From positions 1 through 64,000 of the forward strand of contig JAJIRX010000666.1 in assembly GCA_023853785.1 (NCBI GenBank): DNA of 64,000 nt. The letters are read 5' to 3'. Position numbers and translations under genes: made by a program. The DNA comes from Psilocybe azurescens. Its lineage: Eukaryota; Basidiomycota; Agaricomycetes; Agaricales; Agrocybaceae. A model generated the notes under the pieces. It ran no database searches. It saw only the letters and a program-made list of their open reading frames with translations, and was not told where the DNA came from. Positions 44,157 to 57,079 of the stretch are shown in pieces. Numbering within the stretch: position 1 is the stretch's first letter; every line of letters starts with the position of its first letter.

Positions 44157-46045
44157 TTATAACAGATCACCAAACGCAGCCATCTCAGGCCCGCCCAATT
44201 CGCGCATGCCAATCTCCCAGTCTACATTCAAAAACAAAACATCCAAACAGATCAGCAACCCACGTCCTCCAAAAGAGAAAAAAGGCGGAAATGAATCTTT
44301 TCTACAAGAAAAAAACTTACAGCTATAAATAATCGTAACAGTCATTGAAATCCCCGTGCTGCTCCCAATTGCACCAGAAAGGTCCGCCACCACAGAGCAA
44401 GCCAAGGATCGCGCCTCAGAATGCAGCCGCCGTGGGGATCACGCACTTCAGCTCTTTGTACATCGAGTTTTTGCGGTGCCCGGGCATGATTTGGTTGGTG
44501 CGGGAGGAGTTGGCGTACAGGTTAAATAAAGGTTAAAGACAAATAGACGGAAGATGCGGAGTCGAAAACAAAAAGAATCGAAGGGGTGGATAAATAGGTA
44601 GGTGGAAATGAAAATGGGGAACGGAAACCCAACGCAAATGACCAAGACAAAAACTCACCATCGGCTGATCCTTCAACTGCTTCGCCACATCTTGAGGCCC
44701 GCTTCCATAGATCTCAATTCACGTCTTAATGAACAGCGCACATGCACTGAGCATGAAGACGATGTAGGTCGCCGCGTGGATCGAGTCGAGCACGGCTTCT
44801 TTGAGCGTGTGCGGTGGGGGATCATGTAGTATCCGATCCCGCCTGTAGCCCAGAGTTGCGGGGAGTCTTCGAGGGACTGCAGATCCGAATGAAGGGATGG
44901 GGAATGGAGAAAATAGCAAGAGAACGGTGTAAACACGTCAGCGAAAAATCCCAACGTCCTTAGAAGAAAATACAAAACTAACCTCCCAAACACCCAAAAA
45001 CTTAACCGAAAAGTTCCGCGGGAATCGAGTCGCCAGCTTCTGTAACACGATGAACACATTGCTCGTCAACGCGCTCTGCAGTATGAACGGCATATTGGTT
45101 GTGTAGAACAGCTTGATCGGGTACGTCCCCCTCTGACCTTTGAGCCGATTCCTCTATACAGGGATCTCAATCGTAAAGCCCTGCCAGTAGAACAACACCG
45201 CGATATGACCACCGTCAAGATGAGAGACATCAAATTCGGGAGCCCCTTCCTCCAAAACGCCTCCTGGAGTGCCCGGCCTTTATCGTGCCAAGTGAAAAGC
45301 AGATGGAAAAGCGTGACGAGCGCGCCTTCAAATTCGCTCCCCGCCCGATGTTCAGTGGTAAGCGAGAACGCCTTCCAGCCGATCGACTTGCAGAAATTGG
45401 TTGGGATGAAGAGGCAGATGTCGGTGGCGAGGCCCAACAGCTGGCCGTGGAGCCCTGTGAGGACATAGATCGTGTTATTGGCGGAAGGCAATAATGAGAG
45501 CGAAGACTGCGACATTTTAATTAGTATGTGTTTCTTCGCGCGTATGCACATTTGAATGATGAAGACATTGAATTCAAGAGAGTAGAATTCGAATGGAGGA
45601 AGATTGGAAATGTACACCGTACAAGACGATGCGGCACTCACGTTTCTGAGCACTGAACGACGCCCGATCCTTGCTTAACACTGAAATAAACATTGATAAG
45701 ATTGGTACCCACAAAAAGCTGTATATCATTCCAAAACTGATAGTTGGCTGGATTCCAAGTTCCATGAGTGTTCCATGGTTAGAGGCCAGGATGACCCGCA
45801 TCCAGCAGAGCGGATCGGACAAGTCGGAGGACATGATACCGTACAGGGGCACTTGCGAGCACACCAAGAAGATAAGGCATGTTACCGCTGTCCATAGTAC
45901 CTTTTGGTTCAACCTGACCATGTTATGCGGGTCAGTGAGTGTTGTGTAGGGTTTAATGAAAGGAAAGGTACTTTACGATCGGGTGAGAAAACTTGTGGTA
46001 GTCTGAGTAAGAAAGGCGGGATGAGGTTGAGAAACCGAACAGGAC
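44157..46045 (-). pseudogene. Sec61-alpha pseudogene, S6 (most complete)
   Basis: This copy spans essentially the whole gene. Blocks: VRFLNLIPPFL and FSPDRK; intron 1; [51 protein letters not shown]; intron 2; [75 protein letters not shown]; an [17 protein letters not shown] region; [43 protein letters not shown]; a last intron; and WEIGMRELGGPEMAAFGDLL-stop. The DELL loop exon is missing between [11 protein letters not shown] and NFCKS. Frameshifts are frequent, and the first intron acceptor reads ATG instead of AG. No initiator Met is visible. Confidence 0.9.
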
Positions 46046-46139
46046 ACAATATATCGAGCAGCAACAGTACCATTATCTGTCGCTCGCGGTGCCGACGACA
46101 TTGCTCCAGGAGGCGAAGCAGCAGCTGCAACTGAAGAAG

Positions 46140-47343
46140 AAGGGGAAAGGGGAGATTTCGACCCCCGCTGTATTCTCGCTGCCGGTACTCGGCGTCTCCG
46201 TCCCGCTCGCCGTCTCCTGCACCTAACCCTAACCCTGTCTCTGCCAAGGTCCACACTCCCGCTCAAGCCAAAGCCGTCACGTCCTTCTTCATTGAATGCC
46301 CGCCCCTAGTCTCACTCGCCGTGCCGCCAGCGCATTCTATCGTTGGTTCTCAAAGTGCTCGCGTACCTCTATCGCACGATCACGTACGGCTTCGAGAAGC
46401 GGTACAGAGTCGAGACGATACGTGCCGCTGCCGCTGGTTCTGCGGCGTCCTCAGCAGCTGCGAGCAGGTCCACGAGTCCGACACCGGTGTCTGATCCCTG
46501 TGCGTCTGTTGTTGAGGGTAATGATGACGACATTATTGCTGATTCTCCGTCCACTGCAAAGGCAGCCTCGGATATGAAGTATCACCGTGGATCTGGCATC
46601 CGCGTCGCTGATTCTTTGAATCAGAGCTCGAGTCGCTTTGGCCGCTTCCCCCTTGTCGAGCAGGACAACGACTCCGCTGCCATTAAGAATGACGATTCCG
46701 ACCACTTTTCAACAGCACGCGCTTCTCTGCCGAGCGTAGACAGCGCATTGCGGAGCTCGAAGTCCATGACGCGCTCCACGCCTTTCGATTGAAGGGCTTC
46801 TTGATGATGTAGGGTGTGTCGGATGCGGAATTTGATGTGCAGTTTTTCGAGCGGTCGCGTGGTGAATGTGCGTTGGATGAGGACGAGAAGGACGAGGATG
46901 GACGGATGATGGACGAGATCGAGCGCGAGATGCGCAAGACCCAGTTCAGGCAGCAAGAACCAGCACCCGGCCCTGCACCTTCTTTCCCTCATGACGCTCA
47001 GGTACCTGCCCGCCCCATCTGATCGTCTGCTCCCCCACTCTCTACCAAACCCGTGTCTGTCTCCAGGTCCGCACGCCTACGCTGCGCTGTCCTGCTCACG
47101 TTGTACATGATTGCGTTCCTGCTCAGGAAGCATTGCATGACGTCTGCGCACAAGGGGTTCGGCAGTGTCGGTTCCAGTGGTTATAGTGCTAATTGGAAAA
47201 GGGACGCGGGTAGGGGTATGAGGAGTGGATTGCGGACGTGTGCGTGGGCTGCTGAAGGGAACGAACAATGCTGCGTGCAGGAGATGGAGGAGGAGTATCA
47301 CCCGTCGTCGGTTATGGATTGGTATGCTGGGATGGATTATTGA
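46140..47343 (+). pseudogene. Gene P, copy 3 (best preserved)
   Basis: Same architecture as P1. VLKVLAYLYRTITYGFEKRY opens a 149-codon frame (46343-46792) with the Ala/Ser stretch, SDMKYHRGSGIRVADSLNQS, FGRFPLVEQDND and a shift before FRLKGFLM. The next frames give SDAEFDVQFFERSRGECALD, MDEIEREMRKTQFRQQEPA, a probable intron (47003-47066, GTACCT...CTCCAG) and RSARLRCAVLLTLYMIAFLL. The tail MEEEYHPSSVMDWYAGMDY ends at 47343. Function unknown. A TAG at 46810 and frame changes suggest decay. Confidence 0.55.
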
Positions 47344-47349
47344 GGGGTT

Positions 47350-48600
47350 TGGGCGATGATTGGTGCGTGTATTGTATACTTTTTTGAATGTAGCTGAATT
47401 TCTTATGTCTTGGTATTTGGTTTCTTTAGTTCGTGTTCACATTGTCCATACTCCCACTTATTTCTCCCTCCCTCCCGCCAGTCCCTTTTCTTTTATCAGG
47501 CCCCTTCCGGCACCCACCTGCGACATTCTGCTCTCCGTCTGCGCTTTCACCTTGTTCTCCACCCCCACTTTTTCAATTCTTTTTCGACTTTCAGCTTTCA
47601 ACTTCCGCCTTTTGTTCGCACTTTTACCTTCCATCGTTTATGCTCGACCGCCGTTACTTTTCAAATCCCCATTACCGCACGCACCAAAGCAATGTACGCT
47701 GAAGCGGATTGGATTGGAATTCCAGGTGCAAATTCACCCTCCTATCCCCTATACATCCTCTGCCTTGATTTGACGTTGAGTCGATCGTTTCAACGTTTGC
47801 CTGGATCTTTCGCCTTCTCAGGTCGCCCTATTTGATTTGGTTTTGATGCGTCCCGTTTCTGATACGAGGTTTCATTTTTATTTTCACAACATCTTTTTGT
47901 TTTGTTCTACTAGCACACGCACCCTGCGAGTCCGAACCTGCGAGTCCGAGTGCTGAGATGATATCCCCTGCTCTCCTCCGTAACCGTTCTACGGACGGAT
48001 TTTGAGTCGAGTGCCGGGGTGCTTCGTTGGCTTGATGCCCTGCTCTTTGTGATTGTGATTTGATTTATAGATTCTTGTATGCCGCTTGAAAAACAGAAAA
48101 GAAGAAAGAAATATCGAACAAATAAAACGAGTGCAATCCGCTCCCTTCCGACCCAACGATATCTCGAGGACATCCTACGCCCGCTCACCCACACCCACAC
48201 TCTTGAAGCGGCAGCGGCAGCTACTCCTACCTATCCCACACATACTCTATAACACCCTACACAACTAAAGATCCCGGCCGTTCGGGTTTTCGGTTCGAAT
48301 TTGCTCTGTGGGTCTCCCTCTCTCTCTCTCTCTCTATGCTTCATTTTACGCGCTATGCTCGACGCTCGAACACCCCCACGATCTGAACATCACGTCAATT
48401 ATTCGCCACATGCAAGCCATGTACCCCACATCTCTCCCCTCGCCTTCCGTTTTTCATATTTGTTCGTTGTTGGTCAGGTGACTATCTCATCGAGAATGAG
48501 GACCCAGCGTTGCACGGCGCTGGCTGGAGGGGTACACGACAACGATATTATCAACTAAGAACATTCAATACATGGTAACGACGACCCACACCCACATCTT
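47350..48600. repeat. R block, copy 8
   Basis: Full landmark set in order, including TTCGTGTTCACATTGTCCAT, a GAGTGCTGAGATGATATCCC box that lost its AAAAGC, a CT microsatellite (48318-48335) and CACATGCAAGCCATG. It then breaks off and continues directly into a Sec61-alpha fragment, without a NACHT gene. Confidence 0.65.
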
Positions 48601-48601
48601 T

Positions 48602-49115
48602 GCACCTTGTGATATGAGGGTTCGTGTGTATCGTGTGGTGTTTAACGAAAGGACATACTTTGCGATCGGTTAGGAAACTTTTGATAGTATGAGTAAGAGA
48701 GGCCGGACGAGGTGGGCGAGCACCGAAAAGGGAGAGATGGAGGAGGAATGATGGGTACGGAAGGCGTTGAGAGGCTAAGAGGATGGTCCGAGCGATATGA
48801 GGACGGTATAAAACAAAGAACTAGAAATCAAGGAATGCAGCAAAGAGGGACTACAGAAGATAACCTAATCACTTGTCAGCATTGTCGGTGACCCAAAGCG
48901 GGTGTCCGGGTCCCGAGGCGACCCGGACCCACTGCTACAGAACCGAACGTTCAAGCCAACGCCCTCGCGCATCGCTACGCCTGTCGCGGTTAAGCGTTCA
49001 AGCTTAAGCCCTCTTCATCTTCATCTCGCCCCGTTCTTTATCGTCGTCATCAACAACAAATGCCCGCGAGTCCTACTTCGATGTCTGAGGATTGGTATGT
49101 TGGCATGAATTATTG
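48602..49115. pseudogene. Sec61-alpha exon 1 fragment joined to P derivative T3
   Basis: On minus, 48602-48720 carries Sec61-alpha intron 1 and exon 1 (CTTTGCGATCGGTTAGGAAA equals the SSP(N)RSQS-coding end) and nothing further. On plus, 48720-49115 is the T-type deletion derivative of P ending DWYVGMNY. The half-unit seems to have been inserted between two R blocks. Confidence 0.5.
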
Positions 49116-49119
49116 ATTG

Positions 49120-51068
49120 GAGGAGGGCGTGCTTTGGTGCGTGCTTTGCAATTTATGAATAGGCTGAAATTTTTGATGTTTTGGTGTTTGATTTGTTTCT
49201 TTAGATTCACGTTCACAGCGTCCATGCTCCCCCTTATCTATTCCTCTCAATAGTCCCTGTCTCTTTATTGTGCCTATTCCAACACCCGCCTCCAACTTTC
49301 CACCCGCTTTCACTGTGTTCTCAAACCCCCATTTTTCATTTTAAAATGACACCCTTCCTTTTTGTTCGCACTTTTACCTTCCTTTTCACAATTTATCCTT
49401 CAACTCCAACCTCAATTTTCACTTCAACTTCACTTCTGTTTTCTTTTTCGCATCCCAACCCACTAATACCGCACCCGAAAGAATCATACGCGCTGCAGCA
49501 TGCTGTCGATTCATCCATTCATTCCTCCGATCTCCGTCCTTTCCCAAGTTCATCGTTATTACGATCTTCCGTTTTGATTTGGCGTTCGAGTCGATTGTGT
49601 GTGCGCGCCCGAGCGCCCGGGCTTTTGAATTGTATGCTGCCGTGCCGTGCTACTGCCGCATGCACCTGGAGTGGTTTCCTTTTGGCTTCTCAAGTCGTCT
49701 GGATTAGAGGTTGGGTTTAAATTTAAATCCGCGCGCTTTGTGTCGTTGCGATTATCATTCTCATCTCGTTCCACTACTACACGCGTGCCCAGATACTCAG
49801 TAAAAGCGATGATATCTCCTGTGCTCCTCCTCTCCTCCATAACCGTTCTACGGACGGAGCTTGAGTCGAGTGCCGGGGTGCTTCGTGATTACTCTCTTTT
49901 CTTGCTGACTGGTGACCATTTTGCAATTGTAATATGATATTTGCTTTATGGTTTGGATTCTAGTATGCTGCCCAAAAACACGAAAACACATGGAAATACC
50001 GAACGAATAAACCGACTGCAATCACTTCTCTTTACTGAACAATGACTTATCGATGTCTCGATGTCTCGACGACGCCGAAGACACTTACAACCCACACGCA
50101 TGGGCTTAAAGCAGCATCCGCACCTGCATCCTCATGCTTAACTTAACCCCGCATGGCACCCACCCACCACATACTAAAGATCTCGCCGTTTGCATTCCAC
50201 TACATTCGAGAGTACCGTGGGGCTTCTTGTGGCTCCTTCCCGGATTCCCACCTACGCTGTATTTACGCCTCAGCTTACACACTACGTGCTACACATGATC
50301 CGGATATCACGACAATTATTCCACCACATGCAACCCATGCACCACCCTACTCGTTTATCGTCCTCTCTCTTGTCTCCTGTACTCGCTGTTGGCTTTTGGT
50401 GAGGTTACGATCTCATCCGGGAGGGCGCATCAACGCCGATTTGGGATTTTGCTTGATGGAACACGACGACGATATCATTAAGAAAATTCAATACATGATA
50501 ACAACCCACATCTTTACATACAGCCAGCGAGCCATCCAGCCGACGAAAATGAGCCGGGAACATTTTTTCGGACTGGTACTGTACTGTAGATAAAATTCAT
50601 ACAACATAGTGAAAGTTAGGGTATCGAATGCAATTTGACTTTCAATTGACTTGAAGGGATATGATATATTGTTTTATTTATTAAATAGTCGCAAGTGTGA
50701 TATAAGTAGTCCCGAGGCAACTTTGAAAAGAAGAGGAAAAGAGAGGACAAAGCGCACCAGACTTTGGTCTGAATGATGATCACTGATTGGAGGTTAGTGC
50801 TTCATGGAAATGAATGTACGGTTGCGTATATGTGAATCAGGCGATTAAAGCGGAGGTTACTCTTTAGCTTTTTGGAGTCAACATCTATCCCGAACATACG
50901 GTCTCAATGACTTGGTCGGTGTCAGAGGGATCGAATATTATTATTACTTTCATCATATTGTGGGTCATTTTAGTATCTATGCTTCTCCATTTTTCTTTCA
51001 CGTTATCGTCATAACACCCTGTGAATATATGCGTACGCCCAAACTATGTGTTCCTGCTTGGCCGACCA
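49120..51068. repeat. R block, copy 9, and N4 3' flank
   Basis: A full R set with little internal loss. It also shows the sequence missing at element X's insertion site (50530-50710, from GAGCCATCCAGCCGACGAAA to AGTAGTCCCGAGGCAACTTT). The NACHT 3' flank follows to 51068. Confidence 0.65.
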
Positions 51069-53694
51069 CTATTTCCCAGCGGGCCCCTGTGTATCCTCGC
51101 TGCTTGGAAGAATGGATTCATTAACGTAAAAAAATCCCCTTGTGTCCACCCAAACTGAACGATTACTGAAGTCTTCAGCCGTGAAACAATCAGCAAAAGA
51201 GTCACTTGTATAGTCTATCCAGTTGATGATAATTTTGAATGGTGAAGGACTTGACCCGCTGAATTTCAGCAAATAGTTGCGTACTGCTCCAAACAAGGTC
51301 TGTAACCGATGGCGCCTGTTGGATTGCGGTGGTCCTAGATCGAAGGTAAGGTTCTGTTTGCCGAGCATATTGACTAGCTCAGCCCAGTACCCAGCCCTCG
51401 ATAACGTGAAAGCAAGAGCATCCCAGATGAAGTCCCACTCTCTGTGAAAAATGAACTTTGTCTGATTCCAATCCCTGACCACAAACTTCATCGCAACCAC
51501 CGCAGCCGTAGTATACATCGATTGATTTACAGCGTGCGGTCCTGCCCGTGACAGATCGTTTAGAAAATACCTCAGCATCCGTAGATATGGGGTACCAGTT
51601 ATGTAATAGTACCCATACCATGCAGGTCGTGGTTGCTCACTGCCCACCTCGATTTGATCCAATGATGCAGAAAAGAGGAAACCGGGCACAGAAGCCGAGA
51701 GGCCATCTGCCAATAAGTCTGACAGATAGCAAATTGTCTCCAAAGAGACCACTCCATTGGATTCGAGTATCCCGCCAGCACAGATGGCAGTCCAAAAGCC
51801 AGAGAAGGGCTCATGGGAACCAATGCCAGGGATTTGCGTAATCTTTGATCAAAGATACCTCGATGGTGGAGATAGAGCTCTTCCGTATGGCTAAATTCCT
51901 TAATTTGGAGTCAAAATATGTTGAGTCCGGTATCTTTAAAACAAGTAGACATACCGACATTTTCAGAAATTCTAGAAACATTCCGGGATCATAACTTGAA
52001 GAGTGGTAATGTATAATAGGGTGATCCATTAATTCAAGCGCATAAGTTGTCCAGTGTTGAATATAGGGCAAACTGAAAATCTTCTCCCGAAGAGTGGCGT
52101 TGTCATGCAGAGGACCTGCCAATCGAAGATGCCTCAAGAGTGACTGGTACGCAAAATCTGGCAGAGGTGTCACCATGTCAAGTGCTATATATGAAATAAA
52201 CCAAAGGTCAGAAATAAATTTGTAAGATAGCAATCAATTCATACATTCAATGGCAGAAATACAGAAACGGGCAGCTTCCTCATGCATTTTACTAGGATCA
52301 ATGAAAAATTGATGAGACCGGGTTGAATCGAGGGAGGAAGTCAGTGAACGAGGCATGAAGAAATTTGATGGGCTTGTTGTTGTCTGAGGCATCCACAACA
52401 GAAAATAGGTCAATGAGTATGAGCTGCACGGTGCCCGGGGTAAGTTGCATGAACTTCTCCAGATCATTGACTCCCAGAGGTTTAATGTGGTCATCTGTAT
52501 TATTGTACAATATAATAGCCACCCTAGAATTCGCAAGACTGCCTTGATATTTTCACCTCAGAAAGGATATTGACATATAGGGCATCAAGTTGTGTGTATG
52601 GCCTATCATCGTTGACCGGAAGGAGGCCTTGAATGACTTTGAGGCGATCGAGCGGATTATATCGAGGAGAGGATACATATCTAATGACTGTGGCTGCATA
52701 GATAAATTGACCTGACGATTTTGCAACCAATTTTACTATATCTTCTTCCGATGGCCATGAATCTGGAAGATTGGCGCGCATGATGTGCTTCTTTCGTATG
52801 TCACAAAACGAGTCCGTCAGATATAATCTGATATCATCGTCTGGCCGATATGTGTCGTCGAGTGCAAGACGAAAAGTCAGAGTATGAAGAAGGGCGACAG
52901 AAAATGAAGTGGTGAGATGATACTCTGGTCGACTGGCAATGAGAAGTCTGAAGGGGAAAGCCGATGGATGATGTTGGAGTGCATTTGCGATGGTGTTTAA
53001 AATTGTGTTCTGAATTTCCGCACCATTGCATTCATCGAGGCCATCTACGATGATTAGATTGGGAAATGGTGTCTCAGATGTGAAGCGCCCGGCACTGGAA
53101 AGCTGAAGAAGAGGATCGAGGAACAATGTGCGAAATTGTGTATCGAAATTAAGCTGAAAGATTGCGGGATTGTTGTTGATAACTGCTTCAATTATTGGCC
53201 GGGATTCAGGAATATGTAACCATAATTGGTAGGCCAATGTTGCGACAAAAGCCTTTTCGTTGTTTCGCCTGAGATCTGACCGAGAGAAAAAGAAACTGGC
53301 GAGCAGGCGATTCTTTGCGGCCCATAGTTCTGCCAAGGTCTGTGCGATCGCCGATTTGCCTGCGCCTGCCGGACCATATAGCCAAAGCACGAAGTTATCC
53401 CATCCAAAATGCCCCATAAACAAATCCATGAGGTTTTTAAGGACGGCGGTACGAGTGTTTGGATGGCATTTGGGAGGGTCGAATCGCTCGCCCGAGTTAT
53501 AGAGCGCCCCGAGAGATGCTGCTTCGATTAGCCGATCTATTGCTGCCAGGAATATGAAAATCAAGAGGTAAGCAATGTCAGTCGAAGCCAGGAAATGCAC
53601 ATACCACGGACGCTGTACTGTGTACTCTGATTATGCTGGTGGTGCTCCGTAAAGGTCCCCCATTTATGAAAACATTGTTTGCAGTTCTGAACAT
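51069..53694 (-). CDS. NACHT-domain STAND NTPase gene, copy N4
   Basis: Exon 1 53694-53605 (MFRTANNVFINGG, then a G5 run at 53657-53661 where six keep the frame). Intron 53604-53543. Exon 2 opens ~340 codons without a break: ERFDPPKCHPNTRTAVL, FVLWLYGPAGAGKSAIAQTL, NLIIVDGLDECNGAEI, LLIASRPEYHLTTSFSV, LALDDTYRPDDDIRLYLTDS and VAKSSGQFIYAATVIRYVSS. It is shifted at LSEV (near 52550), again near 52520 and in FTDFL (near 52330). The C-terminal region (51752-51069) has one long frame, SASVPGFLFSASLDQIEVGS to SSEDTQGPAGK. A lost T (51794-51797) precedes it. Of the five this copy has the longest unbroken stretch from the NACHT start. Confidence 0.8.
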
Positions 53695-53711
53695 TGGTAA
53701 AGCAGCTGCGG

Positions 53712-53720
53712 TATATTATA
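53712..53720 (-). promoter_or_regulatory. TATA-like box of N4
   Basis: TATAATATA on minus, 18 bp from the ATG at 53694. Confidence 0.45.
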
Positions 53721-53729
53721 ACCGCTCTG

Positions 53730-54920
53730 ATACGATAAGCTTATGTTGCCAGTTATTAGATTGGGGATAAGAGAGAGAAAGTTTGGTAAGCGACAAAGAC
53801 CAGCAGGACAAGCACGATGAGAGTGGGTATGAAGACGAGTGGGAAAGCTGTGGCATACCAGTTCCCACATACTCGCACGATGCTTCAAAATGGCTGTGGT
53901 CCACATGTACAGCTTATCCGTTGTTTAAAGGCCAAATATATACACATCACCGTTAACATCGCGCAGAGAACCGCATACAGACTAATGGCGATGCTGTTGG
54001 GGTGTTGGAGTATAAAAGATCTACCCGGCTGACTCGTCTGCAACATGTGGCTCGAGCCTCCAAACGACAACCTTTGGACGTAAGCCTAATGAGTCTATTT
54101 AATGCGTGGCCGGATGAAACCGAATAAATGATTAGCGGGACAAGAGAAAAGGAACTAAAGGAATGGGTTATGGCAGGAGAAAAGCAGTGCTGTCATTGGT
54201 TAGTCAATGGGATTGACAAGGTATACAGAATTGGGAGGAGTGTCTGCTTGTTGGCAGGAAATGAGAACATGGTGTAATAAAGCGCCCTTTACGGAATGTT
54301 TGGTTACATGGTTACAACAGGTGTGCCCCGACTCAAACAATTGAAAGGGATGTGTCGACCGAATTTCAATCTGGTTTTCTTTCCCTGAAGAGCCAACACG
54401 GTCGAACTTGGTTATGTACCTCACGAAAACGTAAACCCCAGCTTTTCTCTTTTTGTTTTACAGTTTTGTTTTTGTTTTGTTTTTGTTTTTGTTTTTTTAA
54501 ATCACTCTCAATCCCGAACCCAAACCCCAACCCCCTTCCCATCCACTCACCTTCTTTCATTCTTCTCCATGCAACGGTGGTTAAGATGCTCCCTTACACC
54601 ACACCCCGGGTGCACAACTCTTTTTTTTTTTTTTTTTACAAACAACTAACAAACGAACAGAAACTATAAATTATACCGCATCCACCAGCCATCAGCCATC
54701 CTCCACCACTACCCACTCCCCATCCCACCCCACGCACGCACGACCACAATTACAGCCCGATTTAGTATGCTGTCAACGAGAAAGAAGGGGAAGGGAAGGG
54801 AAGGAGGAGAGGAGAGGGATGCGAAATAAAAATATAGGCGTCGAGAAGGCGAGGGCGAAATCGGTAGGCAGGGCATGTCGGGTGTGCAGGAGATTTCGGA
54901 TGTCGATGTCGATTATTTTT
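53730..54920. repeat. Spacer between N4 and S7
   Basis: Colinear with the N1-S1 spacer, including relics of the WSMGLKRY frame (54200-54300). Local low-complexity tracts are a (T/G) tract at 54463-54498, a run of about 18 T near 54622-54639, and a polypurine block at 54779-54820. Confidence 0.5.
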
Positions 54921-56145
54921 TTATAGCAGATCACCAAATGCAGCCATCTCGAGCCCACCCGATTCGCGCATGCTGATCTCCCAGTCTACATCCAAAAAAA
55001 AGACATCCAAACCAAATCAGTAACCACATTCCTTTCTCTTTCTCTACCTCCAAAAGAGGGAGGGGGAAGGCAAAAATACGAAGGGAAAAAACTAACAGCT
55101 ATAAGTAATAGAAACAGCGACAAGAAGCAAGTCTAGCATGGCACCGCCAAATGCAGCCGCCATCGGAATGACGCGCTTCAACTCCTTATACATTAAGCCC
55201 TCACGGTGGTCAGCCATGACCTGGTTAGTTAAGAGAACGGTGAAAAATGTCAGCCAAAATCCCAACATCCTTAGAAGAAGAAGAAAATAAAACTAACCTC
55301 GCAAACACCCAAAACCTTAACCAACAAGTTCCGCAGGAACCGAGTCGCCAGCATGTGCAACACAATGAGCACATTGCTCGTCAACGTGCTCTGCAGCATG
55401 ATCGCGCCTTCGAACTCGCTTCCGCGGCCAATGTTGACAGTGGTAGGCGAGAACGCCTTCCACACAATTGACATGCAGACGTTGGTTGCGATGAACAGGT
55501 TGATGCCTGATCCCAGACCGTACCCCTTCTGCAGGAGCTCGTCCAGGACGATCACGGTTGGACGGCTGGTGAGCACATAGACAGTCTCTTGGCCAGGCTC
55601 AATGATGAGAGCGAAGACTGAGAAATTTTAGTCAGTATATGTGCTTCTGTACCTGTGTGCATATAGGGATGATAAAGAAAAAAACAGAGAAGAGTGCGGA
55701 TGCAGGATGTACATGACACAAAATGACATCACACTCACATTTCTGAGCACCACTGAATAACGCCCGATGCCCCTTAAGACTCAAATTCACATTGATAAGA
55801 TTGGCATCCACTAAAAGCTGCATGATCATTCCCGAAGTAATAATAGGTGTGACACCAATTTCCATGAGCGTTCCATGGTTAGAGGCGGCTAGGATGACGC
55901 GCATCCAGTAGAGCGGGTTGGAGGAGTCGGGGGATATGATAGCGTCCAGAGGCATTTGCGAACACACCAGGAAGATAAGAAATGTTACCACCGTCTATGG
56001 TACTTTTTGGTTCCATGGTACCTTGTGATACGAGGGTCAGTACACGTTGTGTGGAGTTTAACGAAAGAAAGCGTGCTTTGGGATCAGGTGAGAAAACTTC
56101 TGGTAATACGGGTAACAAAGACCAGACGAGGTTGAGGAACCGAAC
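54921..56145 (-). pseudogene. Sec61-alpha pseudogene, S7
   Basis: Nearly the same structure as S1: exon 1 (FLNLVWSLLPVLPEVFSP), an exon-2 remnant ([20 protein letters not shown]), [60 protein letters not shown] joined directly to [35 protein letters not shown], then the PTAA exon and WEIGM...-like last exon. The [10 protein letters not shown] deletion matches that of S1, so these two copies share a recent ancestor. Confidence 0.85.
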
Positions 56146-56249
56146 GCCCGGCCAAAGCCCTAGTGCATCCCTACGCCTGTCGCGGTTAAGCCCTCTTCTT
56201 CCTCTTCCGTCACGTCCATCGTCGTCGTCGCCATCTTTGTCAAATGCTC

Positions 56250-56560
56250 ACGCCATATTCGCACCGCGTCCTGGGACCTCAAAGTGTTTATGGACCTCTA
56301 CCACACAGTCATGTACGGGGTCCAGCGGCGATACAGAGCCGAGATGGCCCGATGGAAGAGCTTCTTCAGCATACAGGTTGTGCTGGAAGCTGAGCTCAAT
56401 GTGCAGTTCTTCAGGGGTCATGGGATGAGTGTGGCTGAGGACATGTGCGTGGGCTGAGGACGGTGAGACACAGGCTGGTAGTGGAGATGATGGGGGATGG
56501 GAGACAGGGAGGTTGCCCGTTGACGCGTGATGTCGTGAATTGACAACGATCTGATCGCAT
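56250..56560 (+). pseudogene. P fragment with alternative tail (P'2)
   Basis: A reduced P: TLKVFMDLYHTVMYGVQRRY-like frame, FFSIQVVLEAELNVQFFRGH, then the alternative CPLTRDVVN tail shared with 16268-16440. Frames shift between these parts. Confidence 0.45.
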
Positions 56561-56569
56561 ACTGGGGTT

Positions 56570-57000
56570 GTGAAAAGTCGCGAAGATAAGATAAGAAAGT
56601 GAGGATCACGTCAATACGAGCACGCTTTCATTGTCATCTGAGCGGCCCCTCCCATCCTCGCCTCCTCTGCTACTCTTGCTTGTCCCCACTGCATCATTCC
56701 AACGCCGCTCGTGCTGCCCACATTTTGTATCTGCGTTTTTACTCTACCTTTTTAATACTACAACCCACCAAATAACACACACAGTAAAGCGCCATACGCC
56801 GAAACCTACCATCCGAGATGGACTGCATTCAGTACCAGGTTCAAATATCGTCTCTTTTGCCACACATCTTCTGTCATCCGCCTTGGTTTGCATCTGAGTC
56901 AATTTTTATATAAGTATGGCGTGTATTTAATTTACCGGCCACCTTGCCTGCAGCGAATCCCAGCTACTTGAGCATCCCCTTGGAGTTTCTTTAGTACTAC
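56570..57000. repeat. Spacer subtype shared with 16.44-17.0 kb
   Basis: Landmarks CACGTCAATACGAGCA, CATTCCAACGCCGCTC, AAAGCGCCATACGCCGAAAC and TTCAAATATCGTCTC, in the same order as in the other copy. No gene seen. Confidence 0.5.
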
Positions 57001-57079
57001 GGTAATCCTGCACCGTCAGCCAAACCCTGAATAACTTGGTGTTGAGAACAACAGTGCATATCCAGATTGTAGGACGCGA

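Noticed and set aside
44157..46045. S6 as the functional Sec61-alpha gene.
   Set aside because: No start codon, a lost acceptor at intron 1, a missing loop exon and several frameshifts.
48318..48335. CT microsatellite.
   Set aside because: Ordinary simple repeat in a pyrimidine-rich spacer. Not informative.
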